Of a stretch of 64,000 nt of DNA, positions 54,009 through 61,634 are shown in pieces; positions within the stretch are counted from its first letter, which is position 1; every line of letters begins with the position of its first letter. The position numbers and the translations under genes are program-made. The notes under the pieces were generated by a model, which was given only the letters and a program-made list of their open reading frames with translations, did no database searches and was not told where the DNA came from. Origin of the DNA: an uncultured Bacteroidales bacterium (GTDB lineage: Bacteria > Bacteroidota > Bacteroidia > Bacteroidales > UBA932). The DNA lies in contig CALVAD010000006.1 of NCBI GenBank assembly GCA_944325495.1, forward strand, positions 1 to 64,000. The letters run 5' to 3'.

Positions 54009-54971
54009 TCAGAATGCGGATGCTTTGAGTTTCAGGCCCGTGTTCTCGGGCAGGCCGGACATCAGGTTCATGTTCTGGACAGCCTGTCCGGAGGCGCCTT
54101 TGAGAAGATTGTCCAAGACCGAGGTGATGACCAGCTTGCCGCTGTGCTTCTCGAGGTGCAGCAGGCACTTGTTGGTGTTCACGACCTGCTTGAGGTCGAA
54201 AGGTCTGTCGCATACGAAGGTGAACGGGGCATTTTCATAATAGGTCCGGTAGAGCGAGCCGGCTTCGTCCTCCGAAAGGCCGCAGTCAAGGTGCACGCTC
54301 GCGAAGATGCCTCTCGCAAAGTCGCCGCGCATGGGCACGAAGTTCAGCGGGACGGAGAATCCGGGCTGCAGCAGTTCGAGATTCCTCCTGATCTCGGAGA
54401 GATGCTGGTGCTCGAAGACCTTGTAGACCGATATGTTGTCGCTGCGCCAGCTGAAATGCGTGGTCGGCGACGGCCTGACCCCCGCACCGGTCGAGCCGGT
54501 GACTGCCGTCACGTTGATTTCCGAATCAAGGCGCCCGGCGTCCGCGAGCGGCAGCAGTGCGAGTTGGATGGCGGTGGCGAAGCATCCCGGGTTGGCGACG
54601 CTGACGGCCCCGGATATGCGTTCGCGCTGCATCTCCGGCAGGCCGTAGACATAGCCTTCGCTCTCGTCGCGGAAGTCCTGCGCGAGGTCGATGACCTTGA
54701 GTCCCGGCGGTCTGCCGTGCAACTCCCAGAAGCCGCGGCTCTTTCCGTGGCCGGAGCAGAGGAAGAGCACGTCCGCGTCCGCGAGGTCAAAGCTGTCGCA
54801 GAACTTCAGGTCAGTGTCCCCGTAAATGCCTTCATGCACTTCATGCAGGTGTCTGCCGGCGTTGCTTTCCGAATGTACGAAGGCGAACCGGACCTCCGGA
54901 TGGTTCAGGAGCAGGCGTATCAGTTCGCCGGCGGTGTAGCCCGCGCCGCCTATGATTCCGACCCTTATCAT
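54009..54971 (-). CDS. argC: N-acyl-gamma-glutamyl-phosphate reductase
   Basis: A 320-residue NADPH-dependent reductase that makes N-acylglutamate semialdehyde. The Rossmann start IRVGIIGGAGYTAGELIRLL and the catalytic Cys in VANPGCFATAIQLALLPL are clear, with VPMRGDF and the late His region typical of ArgC. It overlaps argG by 4 nt. Confidence 0.95.
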   Translation of the reverse strand: MIRVGIIGGAGYTAGELIRLLLNHPEVRFAFVHSESNAGRHLHEVHEGIYGDTDLKFCDSFDLADADVLFLCSGHGKSRGFWELHGRPPGLKVIDLAQDFRDESEGYVYGLPEMQRERISGAVSVANPGCFATAIQLALLPLADAGRLDSEINVTAVTGSTGAGVRPSPTTHFSWRSDNISVYKVFEHQHLSEIRRNLELLQPGFSVPLNFVPMRGDFARGIFASVHLDCGLSEDEAGSLYRTYYENAPFTFVCDRPFDLKQVVNTNKCLLHLEKHSGKLVITSVLDNLLKGASGQAVQNMNLMSGLPENTGLKLKASAF

Positions 54972-56173
54972 ATCATTTCGTCCTTATGGTTGCCGTAGTA
55001 GACCCGCAGAGGGGTGGAGAGGACCTTGATGAAGCCCTTGGCGTCCTCGGCGGTCCAGCCCTTCTGGGTCTCGCCGTATTCGCCGAGCTTCGACTTCACG
55101 AGGTCGTCGGGGGAGTCCACTCCGACCGTGGAGAACGACCAGGGGCGGAGTTCGAGGGTCACGGTGCCGTTGACATTGCGCTGGCTGCTCTCGAGCATGG
55201 CCTCGATGTCCCTCATCACGGGTTCGAGGTACTGGCTCTCGTGCAGGAACATGCCGTACCAGTTCGCCACCTGGTCCTTCCAGTACTGCTGCCATTTCGA
55301 AAGCGTGAACTTCTCGAGGAACTTGTGCGCTCCGATGATGAGCATCGGCGCCGCCGCCTCGAAGCCCACGCGGCCCTTTATGCCTATTATCGTGTCGCCC
55401 ACATGCATGTCGCGGCCTATTCCGTAAGCGGCACCGATTTCCTCGACTGCCTTTATCGCCGCTATTCTGTCCTCGTAGGCTTTTCCGTTGACGGAACAGA
55501 GCTCGCCTCCGGTGAAGCCGAGGCTCAGGATTTCGCTGCCGCTCTTCGTTATCTGCTTGAGATAGGCCGTTTCGGGCAGCCCCTCGCGCGAGTCGAGTAT
55601 CTCGCCGCCGCAGATAGAGGTGCCCCAGATGCCCACGTTGTAGGAATACTTGAGTTTGGTGAAGTCCGCGTTGAAGCCGTGGGCGTTCAGATAGTCGACC
55701 TCCTCCTTGCGGCTTAGGTTGCCGTCGCGGGTCAGGGTGATTATCTCCATGTCGGGGCACATCACGAGGAAGGTCATGTCGAAGCGCACCTGGTCGTTGC
55801 CTGCGCCGGTGGAGCCGTGGGCTATGGCGTCCGCGCCGATCTCCTTCGCGTATCTCGCGATCGCCATGCCCTGGAAGATGCGTTCGGAGGAAACGGAGAT
55901 GGGATAGGTGCCGTTCCGCAGCACATTGCCCCATATCATGTACTTGAGGCTCCTGTCGTAGTACTCCCTCGTGACGTCGAGGGTCACGTACTTCGTGGCT
56001 CCGAGCCTGTAGGCGTTCTCCTCGTTGGCCCTGAGCTGCTCCTCGCTGAAGCCTCCGGTGTTTGCGCAGGCCGCGTGGACCTCGTAGCCTTTCTCCTTTG
56101 CCAGATACATCACGGTGTAGGACGTATCGAGTCCGCCGCTGAACGCGACGACAACTTTCTTCTTATTGCTCAT
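54968..56173 (-). CDS. argG: Argininosuccinate synthase
   Basis: A 401-residue ATP-dependent ligase that joins citrulline and aspartate. The ATP pyrophosphatase loop is VVVAFSGGLDTSYTVMYL. HGSTGAGNDQVRFD and RPWSFSTVGVDSPDD-like blocks complete the family pattern. The start at 56173 (MSNKKKVVVAFSGG) overlaps the end of the GNAT gene by 11 nt; the longer frame would overlap further and is unlikely. Confidence 0.94.
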   Translation of the reverse strand: MSNKKKVVVAFSGGLDTSYTVMYLAKEKGYEVHAACANTGGFSEEQLRANEENAYRLGATKYVTLDVTREYYDRSLKYMIWGNVLRNGTYPISVSSERIFQGMAIARYAKEIGADAIAHGSTGAGNDQVRFDMTFLVMCPDMEIITLTRDGNLSRKEEVDYLNAHGFNADFTKLKYSYNVGIWGTSICGGEILDSREGLPETAYLKQITKSGSEILSLGFTGGELCSVNGKAYEDRIAAIKAVEEIGAAYGIGRDMHVGDTIIGIKGRVGFEAAAPMLIIGAHKFLEKFTLSKWQQYWKDQVANWYGMFLHESQYLEPVMRDIEAMLESSQRNVNGTVTLELRPWSFSTVGVDSPDDLVKSKLGEYGETQKGWTAEDAKGFIKVLSTPLRVYYGNHKDEMI

Positions 56174-56744
56174 GGTTTTCGAGTTTTTCTTCAGGGTGAT
56201 GGATGACAAGGTGATCCTTCGGGTCATACAGAAGACCGGTGCAGATGCACATCTTGTAGTCGTGGCTCTTGAGAATCTCGAAGTGCCGGCAGCCTTCGCA
56301 GCCTTTCCAGAACTCCGGGTCGTCGGTGAGCTCGGTGAAGGGGACGGGGCGGAAGCCGAATTCGTAGTTCATCTTCATCACGGCCGCTCCGGTGGTGATC
56401 GAGAATATCTTGGCGTCGGGGAAGAGCCGGCGCGAAAGCAGGAAGGTCTGCTCCTTTATCATTTTCGCTATGCCCATCCCTCTGAAGGCGTGGGCTACGA
56501 TGAGGCCCGAATTGGCCACGAAACTTTTCCCTCCCCAGGATTCTATATAGGAGAATCCGGCAAATTCGCCGTCCTCTGACACGGCGATCACGGCCTTCCC
56601 GGCCCTTATCTTGTCGCAGATATATTCCGGCGTGCGCTTCGCGATGCCGGTCTTGCGCTCAAGCGAGGAGATGTAGATCTCACGGCAGATTGTCTCTGCG
56701 AATCTGGTGTGGCATTCCTCTGCCACGCATACGTTTATCTTCAT
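56163..56744 (-). CDS. GNAT acyltransferase, candidate N-acylglutamate synthase
   Basis: A 193-residue GNAT-fold protein, first gene of the arginine run. VANSGLIVAHAFRGMGIAKMIKEQ holds the acyl-CoA loop (RGMGIA, equivalent to Q/RxxGxG/A), followed by the SITTGAAVMKMNYEFGFRPV segment. A Cys-rich C-terminal stretch (GCEGCRHFEIL...CICTG) might bind a metal. No other gene here encodes the first step, acylation of glutamate, so this protein is a good candidate for N-succinyl- or N-acetylglutamate synthase. That assignment rests on context. It overlaps argG by 11 nt. Confidence 0.8.
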   Translation of the reverse strand: MKINVCVAEECHTRFAETICREIYISSLERKTGIAKRTPEYICDKIRAGKAVIAVSEDGEFAGFSYIESWGGKSFVANSGLIVAHAFRGMGIAKMIKEQTFLLSRRLFPDAKIFSITTGAAVMKMNYEFGFRPVPFTELTDDPEFWKGCEGCRHFEILKSHDYKMCICTGLLYDPKDHLVIHHPEEKLENHEQ

Positions 56745-56787
56745 TGCTGCATATAAGGTCCCTAACGGCAAGACAAACCTGGATTGT

Positions 56788-56799
56788 CAATTGCAATTG
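56788..56799. promoter_or_regulatory. 12-bp perfect palindrome, candidate arginine operator
   Basis: CAATTGCAATTG lies 44 bp upstream of the first arginine gene. It also overlaps the TTG of a rightward promoter candidate (56797-56830). Perfect symmetry between two divergent units suggests a regulator site. No ArgR gene is in the window. Confidence 0.4.
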
Positions 56800-56830
56800 T
56801 CATTCGGGACGAAATTCTTTGCTACTTTTG
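56797..56830 (+). promoter_or_regulatory. Rightward promoter candidate divergent from the arginine locus
   Basis: TTG at 56797-56799, 23 bp, then TACTTTTG at 56823-56830 (TAnnTTTG match). The next ATG on the + strand is 7 bp downstream at 56838. Confidence 0.45.
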
Positions 56831-56837
56831 GAGTACT

Positions 56838-56921
56838 ATGAAAATGTCCGGATTTTGGGAGGGTTCTACGCCTCCTAAATTCGGCAGAGGACAGAATATC
56901 TCGTGCAGTTGCGCTTCATAG
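56838..56921 (+). CDS. Possible 27-residue small protein
   Basis: MKMSGFWEGSTPPKFGRGQN followed by seven Cys/Ser-rich residues and TAG. The only support is the well-placed promoter candidate just upstream and the divergent position next to the arginine locus. A GGGAGG/CCTCCT hairpin lies within it. It could equally be a short untranslated RNA or chance. Confidence 0.2.
   Translation: MKMSGFWEGSTPPKFGRGQNISCSCAS
56853..56881 (-). terminator. Terminator candidate of the 2-hydroxyacid dehydrogenase gene
   Basis: On the minus strand TTTAGGAGG and CCTCCCAAA pair (one G-T), separated by CGTAGAAC. It lies about 80 bp after the dehydrogenase stop. Confidence 0.45.
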
Positions 56922-56959
56922 CGCCGCAAATATAGCAATTAATATTCAGCAAACAAATT

Positions 56960-57859
56960 TCAGTTTCCGTCGAGGAAGGCTTCGATGTTGGCGATCACCT
57001 TGCGGGAGAGCCTTTCGGTGCTCTGTACCGAACTTCCGGCGGTCACGGGGGTGAACACCACATTGCCGATGCCTGCAAGCTCCTCCTGCAGCGTGCCCAT
57101 GCCCGTGCCGTCGCAGAAATAGCGGCTGTCGGGGTTGGCTGCAAGCCATTCCTTGAGCGCGTCCACATCGAAGGTCGGCCCGATGGAGGTGTTCATCAGG
57201 ATCTTTCCGTTTCCGAGTATCCCGAACTGCTCCCTGTGCAGCACCGCAGTGTTGCGCGGCAGCGTCGTGAGCACCGCGTCGCATTCCGCGAGCAGCCTGT
57301 CCAGCGGAAGATATTCGATGCCGGACGCTTCGGCCTCCGTTTTCCTGCTTCTGCTGAAATAGCACACCCTGCTGCCGAAGAAGCGGAAGGCTTTCGCGCA
57401 CATCAGCCCGGTGGTACCGAGCCCTATTATTCCTATGGTCACGCCTCCGAGTTCGTGGCGTCCGCGCTTCCAGCCGTCGCCGCCGAATCCGTGCAGGAAG
57501 CGCACGAGCTCGCTGACGGCATATTCGACCACGCCCTCGTCGCCGTAGTCGCGCACTCCGCAGACCCGGATTCCTCTCTCCCTCGCCGCGGCGATGTCGA
57601 CATTGCAGCTCTTCTCGCTGTACAGGGTGCAGCACATGCCGATGTAGCGTATGTGCGGGCAGGATTCGATGACCTTGCGGCCGATCGCGGTGCGGAACGA
57701 AACCAGCACGCAGTCAGCGTCGCCTATCCGGCGTATGCACTCCTCTTCCGAGCCGGGGCTGTCGTGATAAAGTTCGACCGAGGCTGCAAACCTGTGCAGC
57801 TCCTGTTCCGCGCGGGCGTTGACGAGAATGTCCTCTACTGCTACGATTTTTCTGAACAT
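56960..57859 (-). CDS. D-isomer 2-hydroxyacid dehydrogenase family protein lacking catalytic Arg and His
   Basis: A 299-residue Rossmann protein related to phosphoglycerate dehydrogenase. The NAD-binding GIIGLGTTG (about 143-151) and the two-domain layout are intact. However, the catalytic Arg of the NxxRG motif is replaced (LMNTSIGPTFDVDAL, I226), and the catalytic His of the TPHxxG motif is replaced (FTPVTAGSS, V272). It may bind NAD(H) without dehydrogenase activity or act by a different chemistry. The start at 57859 is preferred over 57883, which lies in a GCATGC palindrome shared with the divergent gene. Confidence 0.82.
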   Translation of the reverse strand: MFRKIVAVEDILVNARAEQELHRFAASVELYHDSPGSEEECIRRIGDADCVLVSFRTAIGRKVIESCPHIRYIGMCCTLYSEKSCNVDIAAARERGIRVCGVRDYGDEGVVEYAVSELVRFLHGFGGDGWKRGRHELGGVTIGIIGLGTTGLMCAKAFRFFGSRVCYFSRSRKTEAEASGIEYLPLDRLLAECDAVLTTLPRNTAVLHREQFGILGNGKILMNTSIGPTFDVDALKEWLAANPDSRYFCDGTGMGTLQEELAGIGNVVFTPVTAGSSVQSTERLSRKVIANIEAFLDGN

Positions 57860-57881
57860 GTTGTCTGTATTTAAAGATTGC

Positions 57882-58178
57882 ATGCCGACGGAAAGCCGGT
57901 CCGAAAGGCCAATTTACGAAAAATTACGGAAACCGCCGCGCCTAGAAGTCCGTCCCGCCCGGTGCGCGAGCCGCAAGACGGAGATAATCGCGATGCTGGA
58001 CGAGGGCGAATCCGTCGCCGCGGTGTGCCGGCGTTTCGGGGTCGCCCGCGACACCTTCGTGAAGTTCAGCCTTTCGTCTCCACAGGTGAACCGGAGGATC
58101 TCGGTCAGGAGGGGAGGGCGCCGCCGGCGTCCGGGGCCGGCTTTCGACAACGGGATTTCTTCGGCGGACAAGAAGTGA
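57882..58178 (+). CDS. Small helix-turn-helix protein
   Basis: A 98-residue basic protein. After a charged N-terminal part, TEIIAMLDEGESVAAVCRRF followed by GVARDTFVKF forms a helix-turn-helix of the type found in transposase OrfA and related DNA-binding proteins. The C-terminus is Arg/Gly-rich (RRGGRRRRPGPAF). No catalytic transposase part or terminal repeats accompany it. Its ATG overlaps, on the opposite strand, the upstream start of the degenerate dehydrogenase, so it may regulate that gene; this is inference. A chance frame is possible in such GC-rich sequence. Confidence 0.5.
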   Translation: MPTESRSERPIYEKLRKPPRLEVRPARCASRKTEIIAMLDEGESVAAVCRRFGVARDTFVKFSLSSPQVNRRISVRRGGRRRRPGPAFDNGISSADKK

Positions 58179-58205
58179 ATCGTCACAAGTGAAACGGAAA
58201 ATTGC

Positions 58206-58213
58206 TAACTTTG
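58206..58213 (+). promoter_or_regulatory. -7 element for the SLC13 transporter gene
   Basis: TAACTTTG matches TAnnTTTG, 22 bp upstream of the ATG at 58236. No clear -33 TTTG is seen. The preceding ATTGC matches the context of the 7598 box. Confidence 0.55.
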
Positions 58214-58235
58214 AAAGTTTTCAATTTTACTGAAC

Positions 58236-60095
58236 ATGTGGGTTACAATCATAGTCCTCGCGCTCTCGATAATCTTCTTCGTGAGCGGCAAGGTCAGGTC
58301 GGATCTCGTGGCGCTGTGCGCGCTGCTGGCTCTGCTGATCTTCCAGATACTGACGCCTGAGGAGGGACTCTCGGGCTTCTCCAACTCCACCGTGGTCATG
58401 ATGGTGGGGCTGTTCATAGTCGGCGGCGGGATATTCCAGACCGGCCTCGCCAAGATGATAAGCAGCAAGATACTGAAACTGGCCGGCAAGAGCGAGCTCA
58501 GGCTGTTTCTGCTGGTCGTTCTCACCACGGCCGGCATCGGGGCGTTCGTCAGCAATACCGGCACGGTCGCGCTGATGCTGCCGATAGTGGTGAGCATGGC
58601 CGCCATAGCCGGCGCGAACCCCAGCCGCCTGCTGATGCCGCTTGCGTTCGCGAGCAGCATGGGCGGAATGATGACATTGATCGGTACGCCTCCGAACCTT
58701 ATAATCAGCGACACTCTCGCCGACGCAGGCTACGACAGGCTGTCGTTCTTCAGTTTCCTGCCTGTCGGACTGATCTGCGTGACCGTGGGCACCCTGGTGC
58801 TGCTTCCGCTGAGCAAATGGTTCCTCGACAAGCGCCGCAAGTCCGACGACGCGTCGTCCGGCAGCAAGTCGCTCAACCAGCTCGTGAATGAATACGGCCT
58901 TTCGCTCAACCTCTTCCGCGTGCGGGTCACCAGGGAATCCGGCATTGCCGGCAGGACCATGGGCAGCCTGAACCTGCGCAGCGGATACGGTCTGAACATA
59001 CTGGAGATCCGCCGTCAGGACAGCAGCGTGCAGAACCGCTTCATGCGCACGGTCAAGCAGTACTCGGCTCCCGACACCGTGCTGGAGGACGGGGATGTGC
59101 TGTATCTTTCCGGACTGCAGGAGCAGGTCCGCAGCTTCGCCGCCGACTTCGGCCTTTCCGTCATGGACGACCGCAGCACCGAGGAGAACAAACACGACGG
59201 AGCGTCGCTCGACTTCTATGACATAGGCATCGCCGAAGTGCTGCTGATGTCATCCTCCCGCATGAACAACCACACGGTCAAGGAGGCCGACTTCAGGGAG
59301 AAGTTCAATGTGAACGTGCTGGGAATCCGCCGCAAGCATGAATATCTGCTCCACGACCTCGGCGACGTGAAGATGCACGAAGGCGACGTGCTGCTGGTCC
59401 AGGGCGGCTGGAAGGACATCGCGCGACTTTCCAAGGAGGATGAGGACTGGGTCGTCCTCGGCCAGCCTCTGGAGGAGGCCGCCAAGGTCACCCTCGACTA
59501 CAAGGCTCCGGTGGCGGCGCTCATCATGGTCCTGATGATAGTGCTGATGGTCTTCGACTTCATTCCCGTGGCTCCTGTCACCGCAGTTCTGATCGCCGCC
59601 GTGCTCATGGTGCTCACGGGCTGCGTGCGCGGCATGGAGGCCGCATACAAGACCATCAACTGGCAGACGATAGTGCTTTTCGCCGCGATGATGCCGATGT
59701 CGCTGGCCCTTGAGAAGACCGGCGTCTCCAACCTTATCTCGAACACACTGGTCAGCAGCATAGGCGGTTTCGGCCCGCTCGTGCTCCTTGCGGGGATATA
59801 TTTCACGACCTCCCTGATGACCATGTTCATCAGCAATACGGTGACGGCCCTGCTCATGGCGCCTATAGCCCTGCAGAGCGCGATACAGATAGGCGTGAGC
59901 CCCGTTCCCTTCATGTTCGCGGTGACGGTCGCGGCGAGCATGTGCTTCGCATCGCCGTTCTCGACCCCGCCCAACGCTCTCGTGATGTCGGCCGGACAGT
60001 ACGACTTCATGGACTATGTGAAGGTGGGTCTGCCGCTCCAGATCATCATGGGCGTGGTCATGGTGTTCGTCCTGCCGCTGCTCTTCCCGTTCTGA
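58236..60095 (+). CDS. SLC13/DASS-family anion transporter with two RCK_C domains
   Basis: A 619-residue inner-membrane transporter. Two hydrophobic halves (about 1-200 and 415-619) each contain the SNT-type signature: FVSNTGTVALMLPIV followed by LIGTPPNLI in the first, and FISNTVTALLMAPIA with ASPFSTPPNALV in the second, typical of sodium:dicarboxylate/sulfate symporters. Between them lie two RCK_C (TrkA-C) cytosolic domains (about 225-310 and 325-405, the latter ending in HEGDVLLVQGGW), suggesting ligand gating. The substrate (dicarboxylate or sulfate) is undecided. Confidence 0.88.
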   Translation: MWVTIIVLALSIIFFVSGKVRSDLVALCALLALLIFQILTPEEGLSGFSNSTVVMMVGLFIVGGGIFQTGLAKMISSKILKLAGKSELRLFLLVVLTTAGIGAFVSNTGTVALMLPIVVSMAAIAGANPSRLLMPLAFASSMGGMMTLIGTPPNLIISDTLADAGYDRLSFFSFLPVGLICVTVGTLVLLPLSKWFLDKRRKSDDASSGSKSLNQLVNEYGLSLNLFRVRVTRESGIAGRTMGSLNLRSGYGLNILEIRRQDSSVQNRFMRTVKQYSAPDTVLEDGDVLYLSGLQEQVRSFAADFGLSVMDDRSTEENKHDGASLDFYDIGIAEVLLMSSSRMNNHTVKEADFREKFNVNVLGIRRKHEYLLHDLGDVKMHEGDVLLVQGGWKDIARLSKEDEDWVVLGQPLEEAAKVTLDYKAPVAALIMVLMIVLMVFDFIPVAPVTAVLIAAVLMVLTGCVRGMEAAYKTINWQTIVLFAAMMPMSLALEKTGVSNLISNTLVSSIGGFGPLVLLAGIYFTTSLMTMFISNTVTALLMAPIALQSAIQIGVSPVPFMFAVTVAASMCFASPFSTPPNALVMSAGQYDFMDYVKVGLPLQIIMGVVMVFVLPLLFPF

Positions 60096-60118
60096 CGGCC
60101 TGGTGCGGGCTGAAACTC

Positions 60119-60150
60119 ATGAGGACCGGTCCTTGCGGGCCGGCCCTCAT
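60119..60150 (+). terminator. Terminator of the SLC13 gene
   Basis: ATGAGG-x-CCGG pairs with CCGG-x-CCTCAT, then TTTGCATTTT. It starts 24 bp after the stop codon. Confidence 0.7.
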
Positions 60151-60187
60151 TTGCATTTTACATATCGGTTATTATTTCCACCGCTTT

Positions 60188-60216
60188 CCGCCACGCGGAT
60201 TGCAGGCGGCTTTTTT
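60188..60216 (+). terminator. Second hairpin with T6 before the convergent gene
   Basis: CCGCC and GGCGG enclose a 12-nt loop and are followed by CTTTTTT. It backs up the first terminator and abuts the stop of the convergent membrane-protein gene. Confidence 0.6.
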
Positions 60217-60663
60217 CTATTTCAGCATGTTGCCGCACTTGTCAAGTTCGAGCTTGAACCAGTCGGCGCAGCTTATGTATTCGTAGGGTATGAATTCGAA
60301 GCAGTGCACGAAGACCGTGTTGTTCTGCCTGCTGGAGTAGATGTCCAGACGGAAGCTCTCCTCGGAGCCGGACTCGGACCAGTCGAAGCCGGCGGGGTCG
60401 TTGGCGAGAGCGTTGAGAATTTCGGTCTTGCGCGCCTTGGGGTAGTATTTGTGAGCGATGTTATAGCAGATTCCGGTCTCCTTGTCCTTGCGCAGGCTCT
60501 TGAGCACGCAGAACAGAACGATGCCTATGATCGTGATGAAGCAGCCGAGAATGCTGATGGCCATCGATGACGGCACGAGTATGCAGGCCAAACCGGCGAG
60601 CAGGAGTATCGATGACAGTACTATGTCGCGTGCGCTGCGCACGCGCGTGAATTCCTTGTTCAT
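60217..60663 (-). CDS. Small membrane protein of unknown function
   Basis: A 148-residue protein with two hydrophobic helices (about 14-31 and 34-54: IVLSSILLLAGLACILV and ISILGCFITIIGIVLFCVL) and a cytosolic C-terminal domain containing KYYPKARKTEILNAL, FRLDIYSSRQNNTVFVHCFE and FIPYEYISCADWFKLELDKC. I do not recognise the family. It is flanked by terminators on both sides, so it is a single-gene unit. Confidence 0.7.
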   Translation of the reverse strand: MNKEFTRVRSARDIVLSSILLLAGLACILVPSSMAISILGCFITIIGIVLFCVLKSLRKDKETGICYNIAHKYYPKARKTEILNALANDPAGFDWSESGSEESFRLDIYSSRQNNTVFVHCFEFIPYEYISCADWFKLELDKCGNMLK

Positions 60664-60703
60664 TTTTGAATCCGATTTTTATTGTTCTACATCATGTTCC
60701 CGA

Positions 60704-60728
60704 AGCGGCGTCAGAAACGCCGCTTCCT
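60704..60728. terminator. Hairpin between the unknown membrane protein and the exported protein
   Basis: GAAGCGGCGT and ACGCCGCTTC pair perfectly around CAGAA. A smaller TGCGGC/GCCGCA hairpin follows. No strong T-run is present, so termination strength is unclear. Confidence 0.55.
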
Positions 60729-60781
60729 GCGGCATTGCGCCGCATTGAAGCTTCCGGGCGGAATTGAATCCCGGAACTGAA

Positions 60782-61183
60782 TCAGATTCTGAGGTTTCGG
60801 AGGACTATGGGGCGGAGATGGCCGCCGGCGCCCTGCAGGTGCAGGGCCGTACCGGAGGAGCGGCGCGTTCCGGTCTCGCAGATGCATACCGTGTCTCCTC
60901 CCTTGAGAAAGAAATTTCTGAAAAATGATGACGGGGCCCGTCGGGAGCCGCTGTTCAGGGAACGGAATTTTCCTGAAGCGGAGACGAGCCCGGGAGCTCC
61001 GTGCTCCTCGAGCCTGAGCTCGGGTATGGACTGGTCGGGATTCTCCGTGGCGAGCAGCGCGCCGCACGAGCTTTCGCGGGTCTCCGCGGCGGACGCATCC
61101 TCCACACCGGCTGCCGGACACAGCGCCGAGCGGCACAGCAGCGCCGCAAACATGATCAGCAGTATCCCGAGCAGCTTCTTCAT
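60782..61183 (-). CDS. Exported protein of unknown function downstream of ridA
   Basis: A 133-residue protein with a signal peptide (MKKLLGILLIMFAALLCRSA). The mature part contains Cys residues and the segment SSFFRNFFLKGGDTVCICET but no domain I can name. It starts 7 nt after the ridA stop on the same strand, so it is probably cotranscribed. Overlapping frames on both strands are open over part of the region, which lowers confidence. Confidence 0.55.
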   Translation of the reverse strand: MKKLLGILLIMFAALLCRSALCPAAGVEDASAAETRESSCGALLATENPDQSIPELRLEEHGAPGLVSASGKFRSLNSGSRRAPSSFFRNFFLKGGDTVCICETGTRRSSGTALHLQGAGGHLRPIVLRNLRI

Positions 61184-61190
61184 CGGAGGG

Positions 61191-61565
61191 CTATTTCCCG
61201 GCGACGGCGTCGATCTCGACCATCGCGCCCTTGGGAAGGGCGGCGACCTGATAGCATATCCTCGCAGGCTTGTCTCCCTTGAAGTATTCGGCGTAGACGG
61301 CGTTCATCGCGCCGAAATCCGAGATGTCGGCCAGCAGCACCGTGGTCTTCACGACATCGTCGAAGCCGAGCCCCGCCTCCTCAAGTATGTATCCCAGATT
61401 GTCGAGCGAGCGTCGGGTCTGAGCCTCGATGCCGGCGGGCAGCTCTCCCGTCACCGGATCGGCCGGAAGCTGTCCTGAAATGTAAAGGGTTCCGTTGAAC
61501 TCTATCGCCTGCGAATAAGGTCCGACGGCCGCCGGAGCCTTGGGTGATGCAATGGTCTTTTTCAT
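61191..61565 (-). CDS. ridA: RidA-family 2-iminobutanoate/2-iminopropanoate deaminase
   Basis: A 124-residue trimeric protein that hydrolyses reactive enamine/imine intermediates made by PLP enzymes. SPKAPAAVGPYSQAIEFNGTLYISGQ at the start, QTRRSLDNLGYILEEAGLGFDDVVKTTV and the active-site Arg in KPARICYQVAALPKGAMVEID are diagnostic. The start at 61565 (MKKTIASPKA) is typical; a longer open frame upstream is a shadow of tcdA. Confidence 0.95.
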   Translation of the reverse strand: MKKTIASPKAPAAVGPYSQAIEFNGTLYISGQLPADPVTGELPAGIEAQTRRSLDNLGYILEEAGLGFDDVVKTTVLLADISDFGAMNAVYAEYFKGDKPARICYQVAALPKGAMVEIDAVAGK

Positions 61566-61615
61566 CCGTGTGTCAATGTTTCGGCGCGAAGATACTAAAA
61601 ATTCCAGTCTTGTAG

Positions 61616-61623
61616 TATATTTG
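61616..61623 (+). promoter_or_regulatory. -7 element of the tcdA promoter
   Basis: TATATTTG matches TAnnTTTG and ends 11 bp before the tcdA ATG, giving a very short leader. A TATCTTCG on the minus strand near 61590 may be the divergent ridA box. Confidence 0.55.
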
Positions 61624-61634
61624 TCCCCTGAATC

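Noticed and set aside
57882-58178. Insertion sequence OrfA
   Set aside because: The HTH resembles OrfA, but no OrfB/integrase frame or terminal inverted repeats surround it.
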